Assembly: GCF_017893945.1 (NCBI RefSeq) | Contig: NZ_CP054257.1 | Coordinates: 1,426,001 to 1,490,000, forward strand | Direction: 5' to 3' | Source of the DNA: Treponema parvum | GTDB lineage: Bacteria > Spirochaetota > Spirochaetia > Treponematales > Treponemataceae | DNA length: 64,000 nucleotides | Shown: piece by piece, positions 1 to 8,810 of the stretch | Layout: each line of letters starts with the position of its first letter | Numbering within the stretch: the first letter of the stretch is position 1 | Position numbers and translations under genes: made by a program | The notes under the pieces: model-generated | What the model was told of the DNA's origin: nothing | The model's database searches: none | Seen by the model: only the letters and a program-made list of their open reading frames with translations

Positions 1-744
1 CAGCTAAGCATAATTCTTGAAAAGATAAAAGCCGACACCGGCATAACAGTCGAGACCTCCATACCGCGGATAGCCTACCGTGAAACGGTTCAAAAGAAAG
101 CGGAAGCGGAATATACGCATAAAAAGCAATCTGGCGGACACGGTCAGTACGCGCGCGTAGTCCTGTCGGTACAGCCTTTAAAACGCGGAGAGGAATACAA
201 ATTTACAAATGCGGTATTCGGAGGCGCGATTCCCAAAAACTATATTCCGGGGGTTGAAAAAGGCGTAAAGCAGGCAATGGAACACGGAGTTTTGGCGGGC
301 TATCCTGTAACAGACATAGACGTTACGGTTCTTGACGGTAAAGACCATCCTGTAGATTCGTCGGATCTTGCCTTCCAGCTTGCGGCGCGGAACGCTTTGA
401 GCGAGGCTATGGTAAAGGCAAACCCAATACTCTTGGAACCCATATTGAATCTTTCTGTCTGGGTGGACACAAAGTATGTAGGCGACATCATGTCGGACTT
501 GTCGTCAAGACGCGGACGTATATTGGGGCAAAACACAATAGGAAGCGGCATTGAAGAGATAAAGGCGCAAGTGCCTCATGCGGAACTTTTGCGTTATGCG
601 ATAGATTTGCGCGCTATAACGAGCGCGACGGGCAGTTTTGAAACTTCTTTTGATCACTACGACCCGATAAGCGGAAAGACAGCCGATAACGTAATTGCGG
701 AAGCGAAGGCCTTTAATGCCAAACTTTCCGAAGAAAAAGAGTAA
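1..744 (+). CDS. fusA: Elongation factor G family protein, C-terminal part (5' truncated by window)
   Basis: Open from the first base in frame 1, giving the last 247 residues of an EF-G family translational GTPase. The G domain and domain II lie outside the window. Visible are the end of domain III, domain IV with the QSGGHGQYARV signature (about residues 43-53 of the fragment) and the EF-G C-terminal domain V (region SRRGRILG, then VPHAELLRYAIDLR). EF-G drives tRNA-mRNA translocation or ribosome recycling. The C-terminus has a SFETSFDHYDPI stretch in place of the usual TQGRA-type sequence of the main EF-G, which suggests the second (paralogous) EF-G carried by spirochaetes. The paralogue assignment is inference; family membership is secure. 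Confidence 0.93.
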   Translation, partial: QLSIILEKIKADTGITVETSIPRIAYRETVQKKAEAEYTHKKQSGGHGQYARVVLSVQPLKRGEEYKFTNAVFGGAIPKNYIPGVEKGVKQAMEHGVLAGYPVTDIDVTVLDGKDHPVDSSDLAFQLAARNALSEAMVKANPILLEPILNLSVWVDTKYVGDIMSDLSSRRGRILGQNTIGSGIEEIKAQVPHAELLRYAIDLRAITSATGSFETSFDHYDPISGKTADNVIAEAKAFNAKLSEEKE

Positions 745-755
745 CCGATCTTAAA

Positions 756-815
756 ATTCAACAGTCGAACAAAATGTCAATTTTGGAGACTGTTGAATTG
801 GTGCGCACCTTTTTA
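756..815. terminator. Nested hairpin between convergent fusA-like and manA genes
   Basis: An 11-bp perfect inverted repeat (ATTCAACAGTC at 756-766, GACTGTTGAAT at 788-798) encloses a second 6-bp stem (CAAAAT/ATTTTG). It is followed by GGTGCGCACC and a T run at about 810-815. It lies in the 81-bp gap between two genes that end toward each other, so a bidirectional intrinsic terminator is the simplest reading. Confidence 0.6.
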
Positions 816-825
816 GGAAAAAAAT

Positions 826-1668
826 TTAAGCTTTCAAGGACGGCGCATTTTTACAAGCGATCCTCATAAGCTTTGCGTTCCCGTTAAGACTGATTTTTTC
901 TCCGGGCGCAAGGGCGAAAATATCTTCAGCCGTAAAATTCTCCTGCTTCGGCTTTCCACCCGCACCTTCTTCTTGAAAAGTTCTTATAATTCCGCTTCCG
1001 CTAAGGGCAAAAACGAGCTGCCAGTCATAAATGTTTTTTCCCGAAGGAACACAAAAATCATAGGAGCCTGAAATATCGATTTCTTCGAGTGAAAAGTATT
1101 CACAGTCGAATTTCCCGGGAAATTTTATAACCTTTTGCACGCCGTTATTTTTAATCGATTTTATTCCTTTTTCAACGTGAAGTTCGCGATCCCGCCCCCA
1201 ATCATAAAGCCTGTAAGTGATGTTCGACGACTGCTGAACTTCAAGCAGCCTGAGCCCTCCGCCTATAGCATGAACGGTTCCTGCAGGAATAAAAATAAAA
1301 TCCCCCGCGTGAACCTCAACCGTGTTCAAAAACTGCTCGAGTTTTTTTTCTTTTATTGCATTTTCAAGTTCTTTTGCCGAATACTTACCGTTGAGTCCGT
1401 AGACAAGCTTTGAATCAGGCTTTGCAGATAAAACATACCAGCACTCGGTTTTTCCGCGCGGCAAATTTTCAAATTTCAGCGCAAGCTCGTCGTCCGGATG
1501 AACCTGAATCGAAAGAGTGTCGTCAGCCTGTATAAGTTTTACCAATAGCGGGTAATCGCCGCCGAGAGCTGCCGAAAACTCTTTTTGTTCGCCGTCAGGA
1601 TGCGTAGAAGCTATCCAGAGCTCGTAACCCCAAATTTTTTCGGACAAGACGGGCTTAAGTTTTAGCAT
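826..1668 (-). CDS. manA: Mannose-6-phosphate isomerase, class I type
   Basis: A 280-residue cupin-type phosphomannose isomerase interconverting fructose-6-P and mannose-6-P. Metal-site motifs are visible: QVHPDD (His57), GKTECWYVL (Glu75) and PAGTVHAIG (His133), followed by EVQQSSNITYRLYDWGR with the catalytic Arg region. The ATG at 1668 overlaps the stop of the upstream nucleotidyltransferase (TGATG), with GGGA about 9 nt before it, so I prefer it to an in-frame GTG 15 nt upstream. The coupling suggests joint production with the nucleotidyltransferase for mannose or related sugar-phosphate use. Shorter than enterobacterial ManA (about 390 aa) but normal for the compact Bacillus-like form. 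Confidence 0.92.
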   Translation of the reverse strand: MLKLKPVLSEKIWGYELWIASTHPDGEQKEFSAALGGDYPLLVKLIQADDTLSIQVHPDDELALKFENLPRGKTECWYVLSAKPDSKLVYGLNGKYSAKELENAIKEKKLEQFLNTVEVHAGDFIFIPAGTVHAIGGGLRLLEVQQSSNITYRLYDWGRDRELHVEKGIKSIKNNGVQKVIKFPGKFDCEYFSLEEIDISGSYDFCVPSGKNIYDWQLVFALSGSGIIRTFQEEGAGGKPKQENFTAEDIFALAPGEKISLNGNAKLMRIACKNAPSLKA

Positions 1669-2579
1669 CAGTTTTTTTCCCACAGACGCTCGGGATAATA
1701 GCCGCTGTCGATCTTTTCGGCTATTGCGGATTTAACCGTTTCCTTATCTTCAGGATAAGTCATTCCAAACCAATTTTCCGTCGACGTAAACACCTTTACG
1801 GATCCTTTTTTATTTGCGATCATTTCTCCCGCGGCGACGGGAAGTAAGGCTTCGGCTTTTTCCGATGCGGCGTTCTTATCGATAAAATTTTTCCAATATT
1901 CTTCGAATTCAACAAAGGCCGTCGGCGTAAATCCGAACAAATTCATACTCACCCACTCTTTTCCGGTCATCTCGACTTTTTTGTCGCCGACCAAGCTTAT
2001 GATTTTATTGCCTTCATAAAAAATTTTAAGATTTTCGACGATCGAATCCAAATATCCGTCTTTTACCGTGCATACGCCGCGCGAAACGGAGCCGCTTTTG
2101 CTCATCGTATTTCCGAGAACGTAGCCCACCATCGCATGTTCGGTGCTGTCGTTCTTGACGGAGGCAAGGTAATCTCCAAGCGTGGCTATCGCCTTTCTTC
2201 CGTAGTAATCGTCGGCGTTTATGACGGCGAACGGAGCTTTGACGGCCTCTTTGGCACACAATACCGCATGTATAGTACCCCAAGGTTTTTTTCTGTCACG
2301 GGAAACGGCGATTTGTTCTTGTGACAAAAGCGATTCTCTGGTCTGAAATACGTATGAAGCGTCAAAATTTTTTGCCACACGGTCGAACAGCCGTTCGCGG
2401 AAATCTTTTTCAATATCTTTACGTATGATGTAGACTACGTTTCCGAAGCCGCTTTTTTTTGCGTCATAAGTTGCATAGTCAAGCAGACATTCATTGTTGC
2501 GTCCTACAGCGTCTATCTGCTTTACGCCGCCGTAGCGGGAACCCATTCCCGCCGCTAAAACAAGCAATGTAGGTTTCAT
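1668..2579 (-). CDS. Sugar-phosphate nucleotidyltransferase family protein
   Basis: 303 residues. The N-terminus has the NTP-transferase signature LAAGMGSRYGG followed by VKQID (Lys of the signature), and NADDYYG supplies the metal-binding Asp pair near residue 120. Preceded by a strong Shine-Dalgarno (GGGAGGAAG) 5 nt before the ATG. It is the first gene of a two-gene unit with manA. The family couples sugar-1-phosphates to nucleotides. The exact substrate cannot be told; the manA neighbour hints at hexose phosphates, and some relatives act on choline or other small phosphates. Confidence 0.8.
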   Translation of the reverse strand: MKPTLLVLAAGMGSRYGGVKQIDAVGRNNECLLDYATYDAKKSGFGNVVYIIRKDIEKDFRERLFDRVAKNFDASYVFQTRESLLSQEQIAVSRDRKKPWGTIHAVLCAKEAVKAPFAVINADDYYGRKAIATLGDYLASVKNDSTEHAMVGYVLGNTMSKSGSVSRGVCTVKDGYLDSIVENLKIFYEGNKIISLVGDKKVEMTGKEWVSMNLFGFTPTAFVEFEEYWKNFIDKNAASEKAEALLPVAAGEMIANKKGSVKVFTSTENWFGMTYPEDKETVKSAIAEKIDSGYYPERLWEKN

Positions 2580-2695
2580 TTCTTCTCTTCCTCCCAGTTA
2601 AAGCCGATCGTTCCATAAAAATCAATCGGCCGCTTCATTCGGCTGTTTCCTTCTGCCGTTTTCTTAGATTTTCTATGTACAGTAACATTAAAGGT

Positions 2696-3397
2696 TTAAG
2701 CGGTAATGGCGTTCAGAGCAATGTTTATCATATTGGAAAATGTGGTTTCACGCTCTTTTGCAGAAGTTTCACCGCCTTTCAATATGTGATCGCTTATAGT
2801 GAGGATCGCGAGCGCCTTGCGGCCGAATTTCGCCGCAAGCGTATATAATTCCGCAGCTTCCATCTCTACGGCAAGAACTCCGTATTTTGCCCAAATTTTC
2901 CAATTATCGTTGTCGTCGTAAAAAAGGTCGCTTGAAGCGCAGGCGCCCACTTGATAGCGTATATTCATCTCTTTTGCAAAGGCGGCAGCCTTGGAAAGAA
3001 GGTCAAAGTCTGCAGAAGGTGCAAAATGAAGGTTTCCGAAACGCTGCACCATCAACGAGGAATCAGAACATGCGGCGCTCGCCAAAACGGTATCTCTTAT
3101 CTGTGTATCTTCTTGGATCGCGCCTGCCGTTCCCACCCTTATCGCTTTTTGCACATCGTAAAATTTAAACAATTCGGTTGCATAAATGGATAAGGACGGC
3201 TGTCCCATGCCTGTTCCCTGCACCGAAACTCGTTTACCTTTGAATGTTCCGGTAAAACCGTACATTCCGCGAACTTCGTTGTAACAGACCGCATTTTCAA
3301 GAAAATTTTCCGCAATAAATTTTGCACGAAGCGGATCTCCCGGTAAAAGGACTGCGGGAGCTATCTCTCCCTCTTTTGCATTGATATGTGTACTCAT
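2696..3397 (-). CDS. deoD: Purine nucleoside phosphorylase, DeoD type
   Basis: 233 residues, close to the 235-239 aa norm. Phosphorolysis of purine (deoxy)nucleosides in salvage, by a hexameric cytosolic enzyme. Seen: [15 protein letters not shown] phosphate-site motif at about 19-33, [26 protein letters not shown], the active-site [16 protein letters not shown] block, and ISDHIL with the catalytic Asp. The ATG at 3397 has no Shine-Dalgarno; a TATACT -10-like box ends 6 nt upstream, inside the short gap to the chromate transporter genes. It may therefore have its own promoter and an almost leaderless message. Confidence 0.95.
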   Translation of the reverse strand: MSTHINAKEGEIAPAVLLPGDPLRAKFIAENFLENAVCYNEVRGMYGFTGTFKGKRVSVQGTGMGQPSLSIYATELFKFYDVQKAIRVGTAGAIQEDTQIRDTVLASAACSDSSLMVQRFGNLHFAPSADFDLLSKAAAFAKEMNIRYQVGACASSDLFYDDNDNWKIWAKYGVLAVEMEAAELYTLAAKFGRKALAILTISDHILKGGETSAKERETTFSNMINIALNAITA

Positions 3398-3415
3398 TTT
3401 TAAAGTATAACATTT

Positions 3416-3997
3416 TTACAAAAAAAGTACACCGAAAACGGCGCCCGCAAGCACAATGGTTACGGGGTGAAGCTTTGTCTTGAACAGAAGGATGAGCGCA
3501 AGAACGTAAAAAATCAATGCGTTCCAGCGAAAAAGCGTTACCCAAGTCGCAGGAAAAATAAGCGCCGACAAATCTGCGGGAAGTTTCATCAAGGCTAAAA
3601 CAAAAACGTTTACGGCCGCCACAAAGATCATTCCGCAGGTTGCCGGACGGAGCGTCTTAAATACGCTTTTTATTACAGGCTTCTCGTGAAATTTTCCTGA
3701 AAGGAAATACGCTATCAACAGTATGCATATGACGGACGGCATCGCTTGCCCCATAGTGGTGATTATGGAGCCGGGAATTCCGTAAAACTCATAGCCTATG
3801 TAGGTTGCCATGTTCATGCCTATCGGACCTGGCGTAGACTCCGAAATGGCGACCATATTATAAAATTTTTCAGGAGAAATATATCCTTTGGCGACAATGG
3901 TCTGCTGCATAAGCGTTATGGCCACAAGCCCTCCGCCGATAGTAAAAAGACCTATATAAAAAAATATAAAAAACAGTTCAAATTGGGAAGGTATCAT
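3416..3997 (-). CDS. chrA: Chromate transporter family protein, second half-size subunit
   Basis: 193 residues with about five to six hydrophobic helices. The N-terminal motif FTIGGGLVAITLMQQ and the SESTPGPIGMNMATYIGYE block are hallmarks of the CHR family. Full ChrA proteins are fused repeats of about 400 aa; here the two halves are separate genes 13 nt apart, the split arrangement common in Firmicutes and spirochaetes. The pair probably forms an antiparallel heterodimer. The family exports chromate or related oxyanions, but the physiological substrate in anaerobes is unknown. Confidence 0.88.
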   Translation of the reverse strand: MIPSQFELFFIFFYIGLFTIGGGLVAITLMQQTIVAKGYISPEKFYNMVAISESTPGPIGMNMATYIGYEFYGIPGSIITTMGQAMPSVICILLIAYFLSGKFHEKPVIKSVFKTLRPATCGMIFVAAVNVFVLALMKLPADLSALIFPATWVTLFRWNALIFYVLALILLFKTKLHPVTIVLAGAVFGVLFL

Positions 3998-4010
3998 ATT
4001 ATTCCTTGCG

Positions 4011-4583
4011 TTATTCCTTGCGGCGCCGCATAATCGAGCGGAAATTTATAAAAAAATACTGAGCGAGTCCTATTCCTGCCGCTGAAAAAATTACCCAGAC
4101 CGTCGAAATATTTAAAACGAAAATTGCCAAAAAACATATCAAAAACAAAAAAACACCTGCCGCGTCTTTTACGGATTTTTTTGCGATATTGAACGTTCCG
4201 TACGTGAGATTTGCCGCGACGGCCACATTTATTCCGGAAAGAGCTTTTTTTACCCATTGAATTTTATCTATGGAACCTATAAAAGCCGCCAGCAAGGTTA
4301 TTATCACGATACAAGGAGTTATTATCCCGAGAGTTGCAATAACGCCTCCTGTGAATTTAGCCCGTTTATAGCCCACAAAGGTTGCAACGTTTACGGCGAT
4401 TATTCCGGGCGTAGATTGCCCTATTGCGTAATAGTCAAGCAATTCGTCACTGTCGACCCAGTGTCTTTTATCCACCAGCTCCCGCTCGAGTATGGGAAGC
4501 ATGGCGATTCCGCCGCCGAACGTAACGCTTCCTATCTTGCAAAAAAGCCAAAACAGCTCCAAAAGTGTTTTAAAATAATTCAT
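4011..4583 (-). CDS. chrA: Chromate transporter family protein, first half-size subunit
   Basis: 190 residues, partner of the next gene downstream. Seen: GSVTFGGGIAMLPILEREL at about residues 17-35 and GQSTPGIIAVNVATFVGY, the paired CHR-domain motifs, plus several membrane segments. The two genes differ in sequence, as expected for a heterodimer rather than a recent tandem duplication. The substrate is not determinable from sequence. Confidence 0.88.
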   Translation of the reverse strand: MNYFKTLLELFWLFCKIGSVTFGGGIAMLPILERELVDKRHWVDSDELLDYYAIGQSTPGIIAVNVATFVGYKRAKFTGGVIATLGIITPCIVIITLLAAFIGSIDKIQWVKKALSGINVAVAANLTYGTFNIAKKSVKDAAGVFLFLICFLAIFVLNISTVWVIFSAAGIGLAQYFFINFRSIMRRRKE

Positions 4584-4669
4584 AAAGGCGATTATATTGA
4601 ATATCTGAAATTTATTCCATGAAATTTTAAGATCCGTGCAGCACTTATGTTAAAGCAGTCAGTAAAATA

Positions 4670-5743
4670 TCAGAATTCTCGTTGCTTCAACATAGTAATT
4701 ATCAAACATGCGAACACAAAAATACCCACATATCCTATATACGGATAAATAAAATTAATCAGCACGCTAAAAGGTAGCCCGCCGATAAAATACGCGCTGA
4801 CGGCTAAAACCACCGCGCAGAATTTAAATTGTAAGCTTTTATCGTCGACAGCGATTCTATTGCAAGTCGTCCACAGCATGGGAACGGCGGTCGTGTATAT
4901 GCTCGAATATAAAATAACGGAATAACCTATGCCGCCTATACGCGGAAAAAGCAGGTTCGCAATAAATACGGCAGGCATCTCTTTACCCGCCAATGCGGAA
5001 ATATTGCCCAAAAGGCTGAAGTTAATCAGCATTGCAATCGTAAAGAATACAAAGCTGCTGAACAACCCTGTCGCTACCGCTTCTTTTTTGCTATTCATTT
5101 TATTGCCCAATTCGGCAAGAAATGGATAAAGCGTCAGCGCGCAAAAAGAGGCATAGTTGATCCCCGACAAAAGCCAAGACGGTGAAGCCCGTTTAAAACC
5201 GTATTCGGCTATGGCTGCGGAAGAAGCGCCAGACCAATCGGTAATTTTTACGATGCTGCATATGGAAAGCACAATGATAATCAATATTATAACATGACCT
5301 ATTTTTGCTATTACGCTTACAAGTTTTTCAAAACCCGACAGAACGGTACCTAAAGAAAGAATAAGCATAATCAAACGGCCGATTCTGTTCGGCACAGAAA
5401 AGTATTCAGCAGACAAAGTTCCTGCTCCGGAAATCATTACCGCATAAATCGAAAAAAGGATGAGCGGAGTCAGCCACGCAAAAAAGGTTCCGAGATATTT
5501 ACCGCAATACACCTTATATATATTATTCGCCTCGCTGATTCGTTTTTTCCGGCCGGTTTCAATAGTTGCAACCGTAACGCAGCAAAATATCAAAAGCATA
5601 ATAAGAGCCGCCAAACAGCTTTTAACCAAACCGTAGGACGAAAAAAACTGTACTATCTCTTGACCGCTTGCAAGGCCGGAGCCTATCAAGTACGCAATAG
5701 TAGCGGCGGTATAATCAAATACTTTAAAAGTTTCTTTTTTCAT
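4670..5743 (-). CDS. YkvI-like membrane protein, putative amino-acid type transporter
   Basis: 357 residues, about ten hydrophobic segments. The first helix carries IAYLIGSGLASGQEIVQFF, where the unwound GSGLASGQE stretch is typical of LeuT-fold transporters (APC superfamily, YkvI group). It is the last gene of a minus-strand series that begins with a TrmB-type regulator and contains an ornithine cyclodeaminase family enzyme, so an amino acid or amine substrate is likely (inference). It lies 96 nt downstream of the cyclodeaminase gene; the gap shows a GC-rich ACCGTACCGGGCGGAAAA/TTTTTCCGCCCGGTAC hairpin at about 5793-5816, which could partially terminate transcription before this gene. Confidence 0.7.
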   Translation of the reverse strand: MKKETFKVFDYTAATIAYLIGSGLASGQEIVQFFSSYGLVKSCLAALIMLLIFCCVTVATIETGRKKRISEANNIYKVYCGKYLGTFFAWLTPLILFSIYAVMISGAGTLSAEYFSVPNRIGRLIMLILSLGTVLSGFEKLVSVIAKIGHVIILIIIVLSICSIVKITDWSGASSAAIAEYGFKRASPSWLLSGINYASFCALTLYPFLAELGNKMNSKKEAVATGLFSSFVFFTIAMLINFSLLGNISALAGKEMPAVFIANLLFPRIGGIGYSVILYSSIYTTAVPMLWTTCNRIAVDDKSLQFKFCAVVLAVSAYFIGGLPFSVLINFIYPYIGYVGIFVFACLIITMLKQREF

Positions 5744-5839
5744 AGCAAAACAATGTGCTCCTGAAGCAAAACCGTTGTACCGAATGTACCGGACGGATTT
5801 TTCCGCCCGGTACGGTTAAGTTAAAACAGCGCGCTCTTT

Positions 5840-6835
5840 TTATATTTCGATAACGCTACCGATTTTTGCCTGAACGGCTTTTTCGTATATGCGCTGTCCG
5901 GTTACAAGGTCGAGCACGGCACTGCCGGTCGTCTCAAAAAAGGTTATTTCATCTTCCGAAGTTCTTCCCGGAATTTTTCCAGACAGCACCGAGCCGAGTT
6001 CACCGGTAATCTTGTCGGCACTGAAAACACCTTTTTTTATCGGCTTTATCAAATCGCCCGACTCTTTTACAGCGTCGTTCGTGTCGACATATACCTTGGA
6101 GGCGCCGACGATGATTTTTTCATCGATTTCGGACATCGACGGAGTATAGGAGCCGACTCCGTTTATATGAACGCCTTTTTTTACCAAGGAACCGTCAAAA
6201 ACAGGCTCGTTCGCAGTCGTTACCGCCGTGATTACATCGGCGTCTTGAACCGCTTCGGTCGCAGAAGAAGCCGATACGATCTTAACGGAGAATTTTGCAC
6301 CGAATTTTTGCGTCATTTTTTCGGCAAAGGTTTTGGCGCGCTCTTTGTTTATGTCGAACACTTTTACCAGCTTAATATGTCGAACGTTTAACACAGCTTC
6401 CAATTGACTTTCGGCTTGACCGCCGGTTCCGAAAAGGGCAAACACTTTGCTGTCCTTGCGGGCAAGAATATCCGTTGCAGCTCCGGCGACCGCTCCCGTT
6501 CTGATTCTGGTTAAATGTGTACCGTCCATCATGCAATTTACTTCACCAGTTTCGCAGTTGACTAAAATCATTGTCGCAGGAACGCTCGTCAATCCCTTTT
6601 CGATATTGTCTGGATACACGGAAACTATTTTAACGCCTGAAGCCTTCGCGTTCTCTGCATAACCGTACATATACAGGGTTTGCCCGTTGTATTTTTTTAT
6701 GTCCAAATTTGCACGAAGCGGAATATTGCTTTTCCCTTCGGAATACAATTGCAGCGCGTCTTTATCGGCTTGAATCGCATCCTTCATGGTAAAGACTTCG
6801 CTCATTTGCTGCGCATTAAGAATCGTAATTTTCAT
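5840..6835 (-). CDS. Ornithine cyclodeaminase / mu-crystallin family dehydrogenase
   Basis: 331 residues. Rossmann motif FGTGGQAESQ at about 135-144, preceded by the family's substrate block: GVKIVSVYP with the conserved Lys69, and HLTRIRTGA with the Arg/Thr pair near 110-113. The family includes ornithine cyclodeaminase (Orn to Pro + NH3), alanine dehydrogenase, and ketimine/pyrroline carboxylate reductases, and sequence alone does not separate them. The start codon is 6 nt after the stop of the TauE-type permease and has AAGGG at a suitable distance, so the two are translationally linked. Treponemal peptidoglycan is known to contain ornithine, which makes ornithine a plausible but unproven substrate. 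Confidence 0.82.
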   Translation of the reverse strand: MKITILNAQQMSEVFTMKDAIQADKDALQLYSEGKSNIPLRANLDIKKYNGQTLYMYGYAENAKASGVKIVSVYPDNIEKGLTSVPATMILVNCETGEVNCMMDGTHLTRIRTGAVAGAATDILARKDSKVFALFGTGGQAESQLEAVLNVRHIKLVKVFDINKERAKTFAEKMTQKFGAKFSVKIVSASSATEAVQDADVITAVTTANEPVFDGSLVKKGVHINGVGSYTPSMSEIDEKIIVGASKVYVDTNDAVKESGDLIKPIKKGVFSADKITGELGSVLSGKIPGRTSEDEITFFETTGSAVLDLVTGQRIYEKAVQAKIGSVIEI

Positions 6836-6841
6836 ATCGGA

Positions 6842-7711
6842 TTACCCTTGCGTTTTGCGTGAACTTAAAAGCATGGTGATCGCGCTGTAAATGATAACGG
6901 CCGCGACAACCCACTGCAAAGCCGACGTGTTAAGGCTCTTTACGACAAAGACAGCGACAAGTACGCCGAGTACGCCGAGCGTGGAAGTAAAGAACGTAAT
7001 TTTTCTGCTGTACGAATCGAGTTTAATAAACTGTATCGAACCGACGGGAACGGAAAAAGTACAAGCGCCCATCATGATCGGGAACGTTACTCCAGGGTTT
7101 AATCCGAGCGCATATACGGTTGCCATTGTCAAAGCATAAGAGCCGATACCGATATTGTTCAGCGCGCCGTAAATTAAACACAATACGGCAAAAAGAATCA
7201 ATTTCCAACCGACAAGAGCAGTCGCATCTCCTCCCGAAGGATAAATGTTGAATTTGTTTGCGAGGATAAGAGCTGCCGCAATTAAAAGTCCTACGGAAAT
7301 AAAGCGTTTTATAATGTTTGCCGGAAGTTTTACGACAAAGCGCGGGCTTACATAAGCGCCGATTACCTGACAGACGATTGCGATAATCAATGTTGCCATT
7401 CCGACATTGATGGTTGAAATATAACAGAGCGCCATAACTGCGACGGGAACGACGCATTCGGTATTCAGCGTACCGGGAAGTTTTTTCGCATCGACCCACT
7501 TAATTTTCGGATATAGGGCGGAACCGATCGCAAAATCGGAAATTCCGAAGGTAGACAAAAGAAAAATAACGAAAGAAGAAATCGCCATGGCAATCGGATT
7601 GCCCGGTTCTTTCATAAATTCGCCTTTGTGCGCAATCAAATCACGCACAAAATACACCACGAAAATTCCGTTTACAACGGCAACCAACGCAAGAATAATC
7701 GTAACAAGCAT
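6842..7711 (-). CDS. TauE/SafE family permease
   Basis: 289 residues with about eight predicted membrane segments arranged as two related halves. The second half contains GALNNIGIGSYALTMATVYALGLNPGV-like sequence typical of TauE/SafE (DUF81) proteins. These export sulfite, sulfoacetate and other small organic anions. It lies between the regulator gene (57 nt upstream) and the cyclodeaminase (6 nt downstream), so it probably moves a substrate or product of that enzyme. The substrate is not visible from sequence. Confidence 0.82.
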   Translation of the reverse strand: MLVTIILALVAVVNGIFVVYFVRDLIAHKGEFMKEPGNPIAMAISSFVIFLLSTFGISDFAIGSALYPKIKWVDAKKLPGTLNTECVVPVAVMALCYISTINVGMATLIIAIVCQVIGAYVSPRFVVKLPANIIKRFISVGLLIAAALILANKFNIYPSGGDATALVGWKLILFAVLCLIYGALNNIGIGSYALTMATVYALGLNPGVTFPIMMGACTFSVPVGSIQFIKLDSYSRKITFFTSTLGVLGVLVAVFVVKSLNTSALQWVVAAVIIYSAITMLLSSRKTQG

Positions 7712-7768
7712 ATAATGCCTCCTGAAGAATCGGCGGAATCATGTGCTTATACTTAATTGCGTTCCGCC

Positions 7769-8584
7769 TTAATTTGAAAAAGAGAACACATTGCGAAGCG
7801 CTTTCATATCTTCTCCGAATTCCGTCGTAATCTGTCGTTTTAAGTGATTGATCATTTTAAGACTGTAGGCATCATGGAGCGTATACTCTTTTGCAAAAAA
7901 CACCATACGGCTGTTTTTCGTATAAGTAGCGTCAACTTTTCCGTTGTCTTTAATACTCGCGGATAAAGTTTCTTTTCCGTCAACCGTTACGACAAGCCAA
8001 CGGTTCCCCAGTTCGTCGAGTTTTTCCTGCTCGAAACCGTGCTTGTACACATTCTTTATTTTTGTTTCATACTTTCCCGACAGATCGTATAATACGACAA
8101 GTACCTTGCCCAACTCTTTTTGCTTTTTAACAAGACAATCTTCAATGCACGCATCCAACTCGTCGGCCCAAATCTGAATGCAAATTTCCTGAGCCGCATC
8201 GTTCAGCATTTTATGCATTTTAATTTTTATCGCATCCATCGAATATAAATTCCAAATATCTTCATTCGACTCGGGTTCTCCGATTTTTTCCGCAGCTTTT
8301 TGTAGCTTGTTCAGATTTTCCGTCACTTTCTTTTTAATGACATCGGACACTTCGGAAACCGGCTGCGCATTGTAAAAAAGCTTCTTATTACGTCTTGCTA
8401 AAACAACAGCTCCCTTTTGCACTAAAGATTCAAGAACTCCGTATACTTTAGACCGCGGCACCGCAGAAATTTTGCTTGCCTCGTATCCTGTACACGAACC
8501 GCTCTCCAATAATGCAACATAGACTCTGCTTTCTGATTCGGTAAATCCGAAATTTTTAAGCAAAAAAACCATTTCATCCGTCAT
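7769..8584 (-). CDS. TrmB-family transcriptional regulator
   Basis: 271 residues. The N-terminal winged helix (about residues 8-75) contains NFGFTESESRVYVALLESG and VPRSKVYGVLESLVQKG, the TrmB signature. The C-terminal part is a ligand-sensing region (about 100-265) with no recognised enzymatic motif. First gene of the unit with the TauE permease, cyclodeaminase family enzyme and YkvI-like transporter. TrmB proteins sense sugars in archaea; bacterial members regulate diverse neighbours. Local autoregulation together with the metabolic module is the natural inference. Confidence 0.82.
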   Translation of the reverse strand: MTDEMVFLLKNFGFTESESRVYVALLESGSCTGYEASKISAVPRSKVYGVLESLVQKGAVVLARRNKKLFYNAQPVSEVSDVIKKKVTENLNKLQKAAEKIGEPESNEDIWNLYSMDAIKIKMHKMLNDAAQEICIQIWADELDACIEDCLVKKQKELGKVLVVLYDLSGKYETKIKNVYKHGFEQEKLDELGNRWLVVTVDGKETLSASIKDNGKVDATYTKNSRMVFFAKEYTLHDAYSLKMINHLKRQITTEFGEDMKALRNVFSFSN

Positions 8585-8727
8585 TCGTAAAACTTTCCTG
8601 CGATTTGAATTTCGCGAAAAATACTATGAACGGTTTTTAGAAGTTATGCAATACCTGTTATAAAAACAGATTTCGGCGCCACGCCACGCAAAGGCATAGC
8701 TACCTTTAGTAACTACTATCCTCCTTT
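8585..8727 (-). other. Long structured 5' leader of the TrmB/TauE/cyclodeaminase unit
   Basis: About 143 nt lie between the predicted transcription start and the regulator ATG. On the minus strand the leader shows TAGTAGTTACTA (self-complementary), AAAGG-TAGCTATG-CCTTT, a GC-rich GTGGCGTGGCGCC stretch, and a CTGTT-TTTAT-AACAG hairpin. I compared it by eye with consensus cores I know (c-di-GMP-I/II, guanidine, lysine, glycine, SAM, THF, fluoride, ydaO) and found no convincing match. It may be an uncharacterised regulatory RNA or just a structured leader. Confidence 0.4.
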
Positions 8728-8733
8728 CATAAT

Positions 8734-8762
8734 ATTATATGTCAATCACATTCAGTTGTAAA
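8734..8762 (-). promoter_or_regulatory. Sigma-70-type promoter for the TrmB unit
   Basis: On the minus strand: TTTACA (8757-8762), 17-nt spacer, TATAAT (8734-8739). Both hexamers are near consensus at optimal spacing. Predicted start near 8727. Confidence 0.75.
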
Positions 8763-8810
8763 GTGTTACTTTCAAGTCAGATTTTTACTTGAATAAATAT
8801 GTGCGACCGT

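Noticed and set aside
4257..4622. Plus-strand open frame of 121 codons
   Set aside because: Antisense to the chromate transporter gene, no ribosome site.
8585..8727. Known riboswitch in the TrmB leader (c-di-GMP-I considered because of ACGCAAAGG on the plus strand)
   Set aside because: The flanking GGCAAACC and tail motifs of c-di-GMP-I are missing, and the match is on the strand opposite to the transcript.
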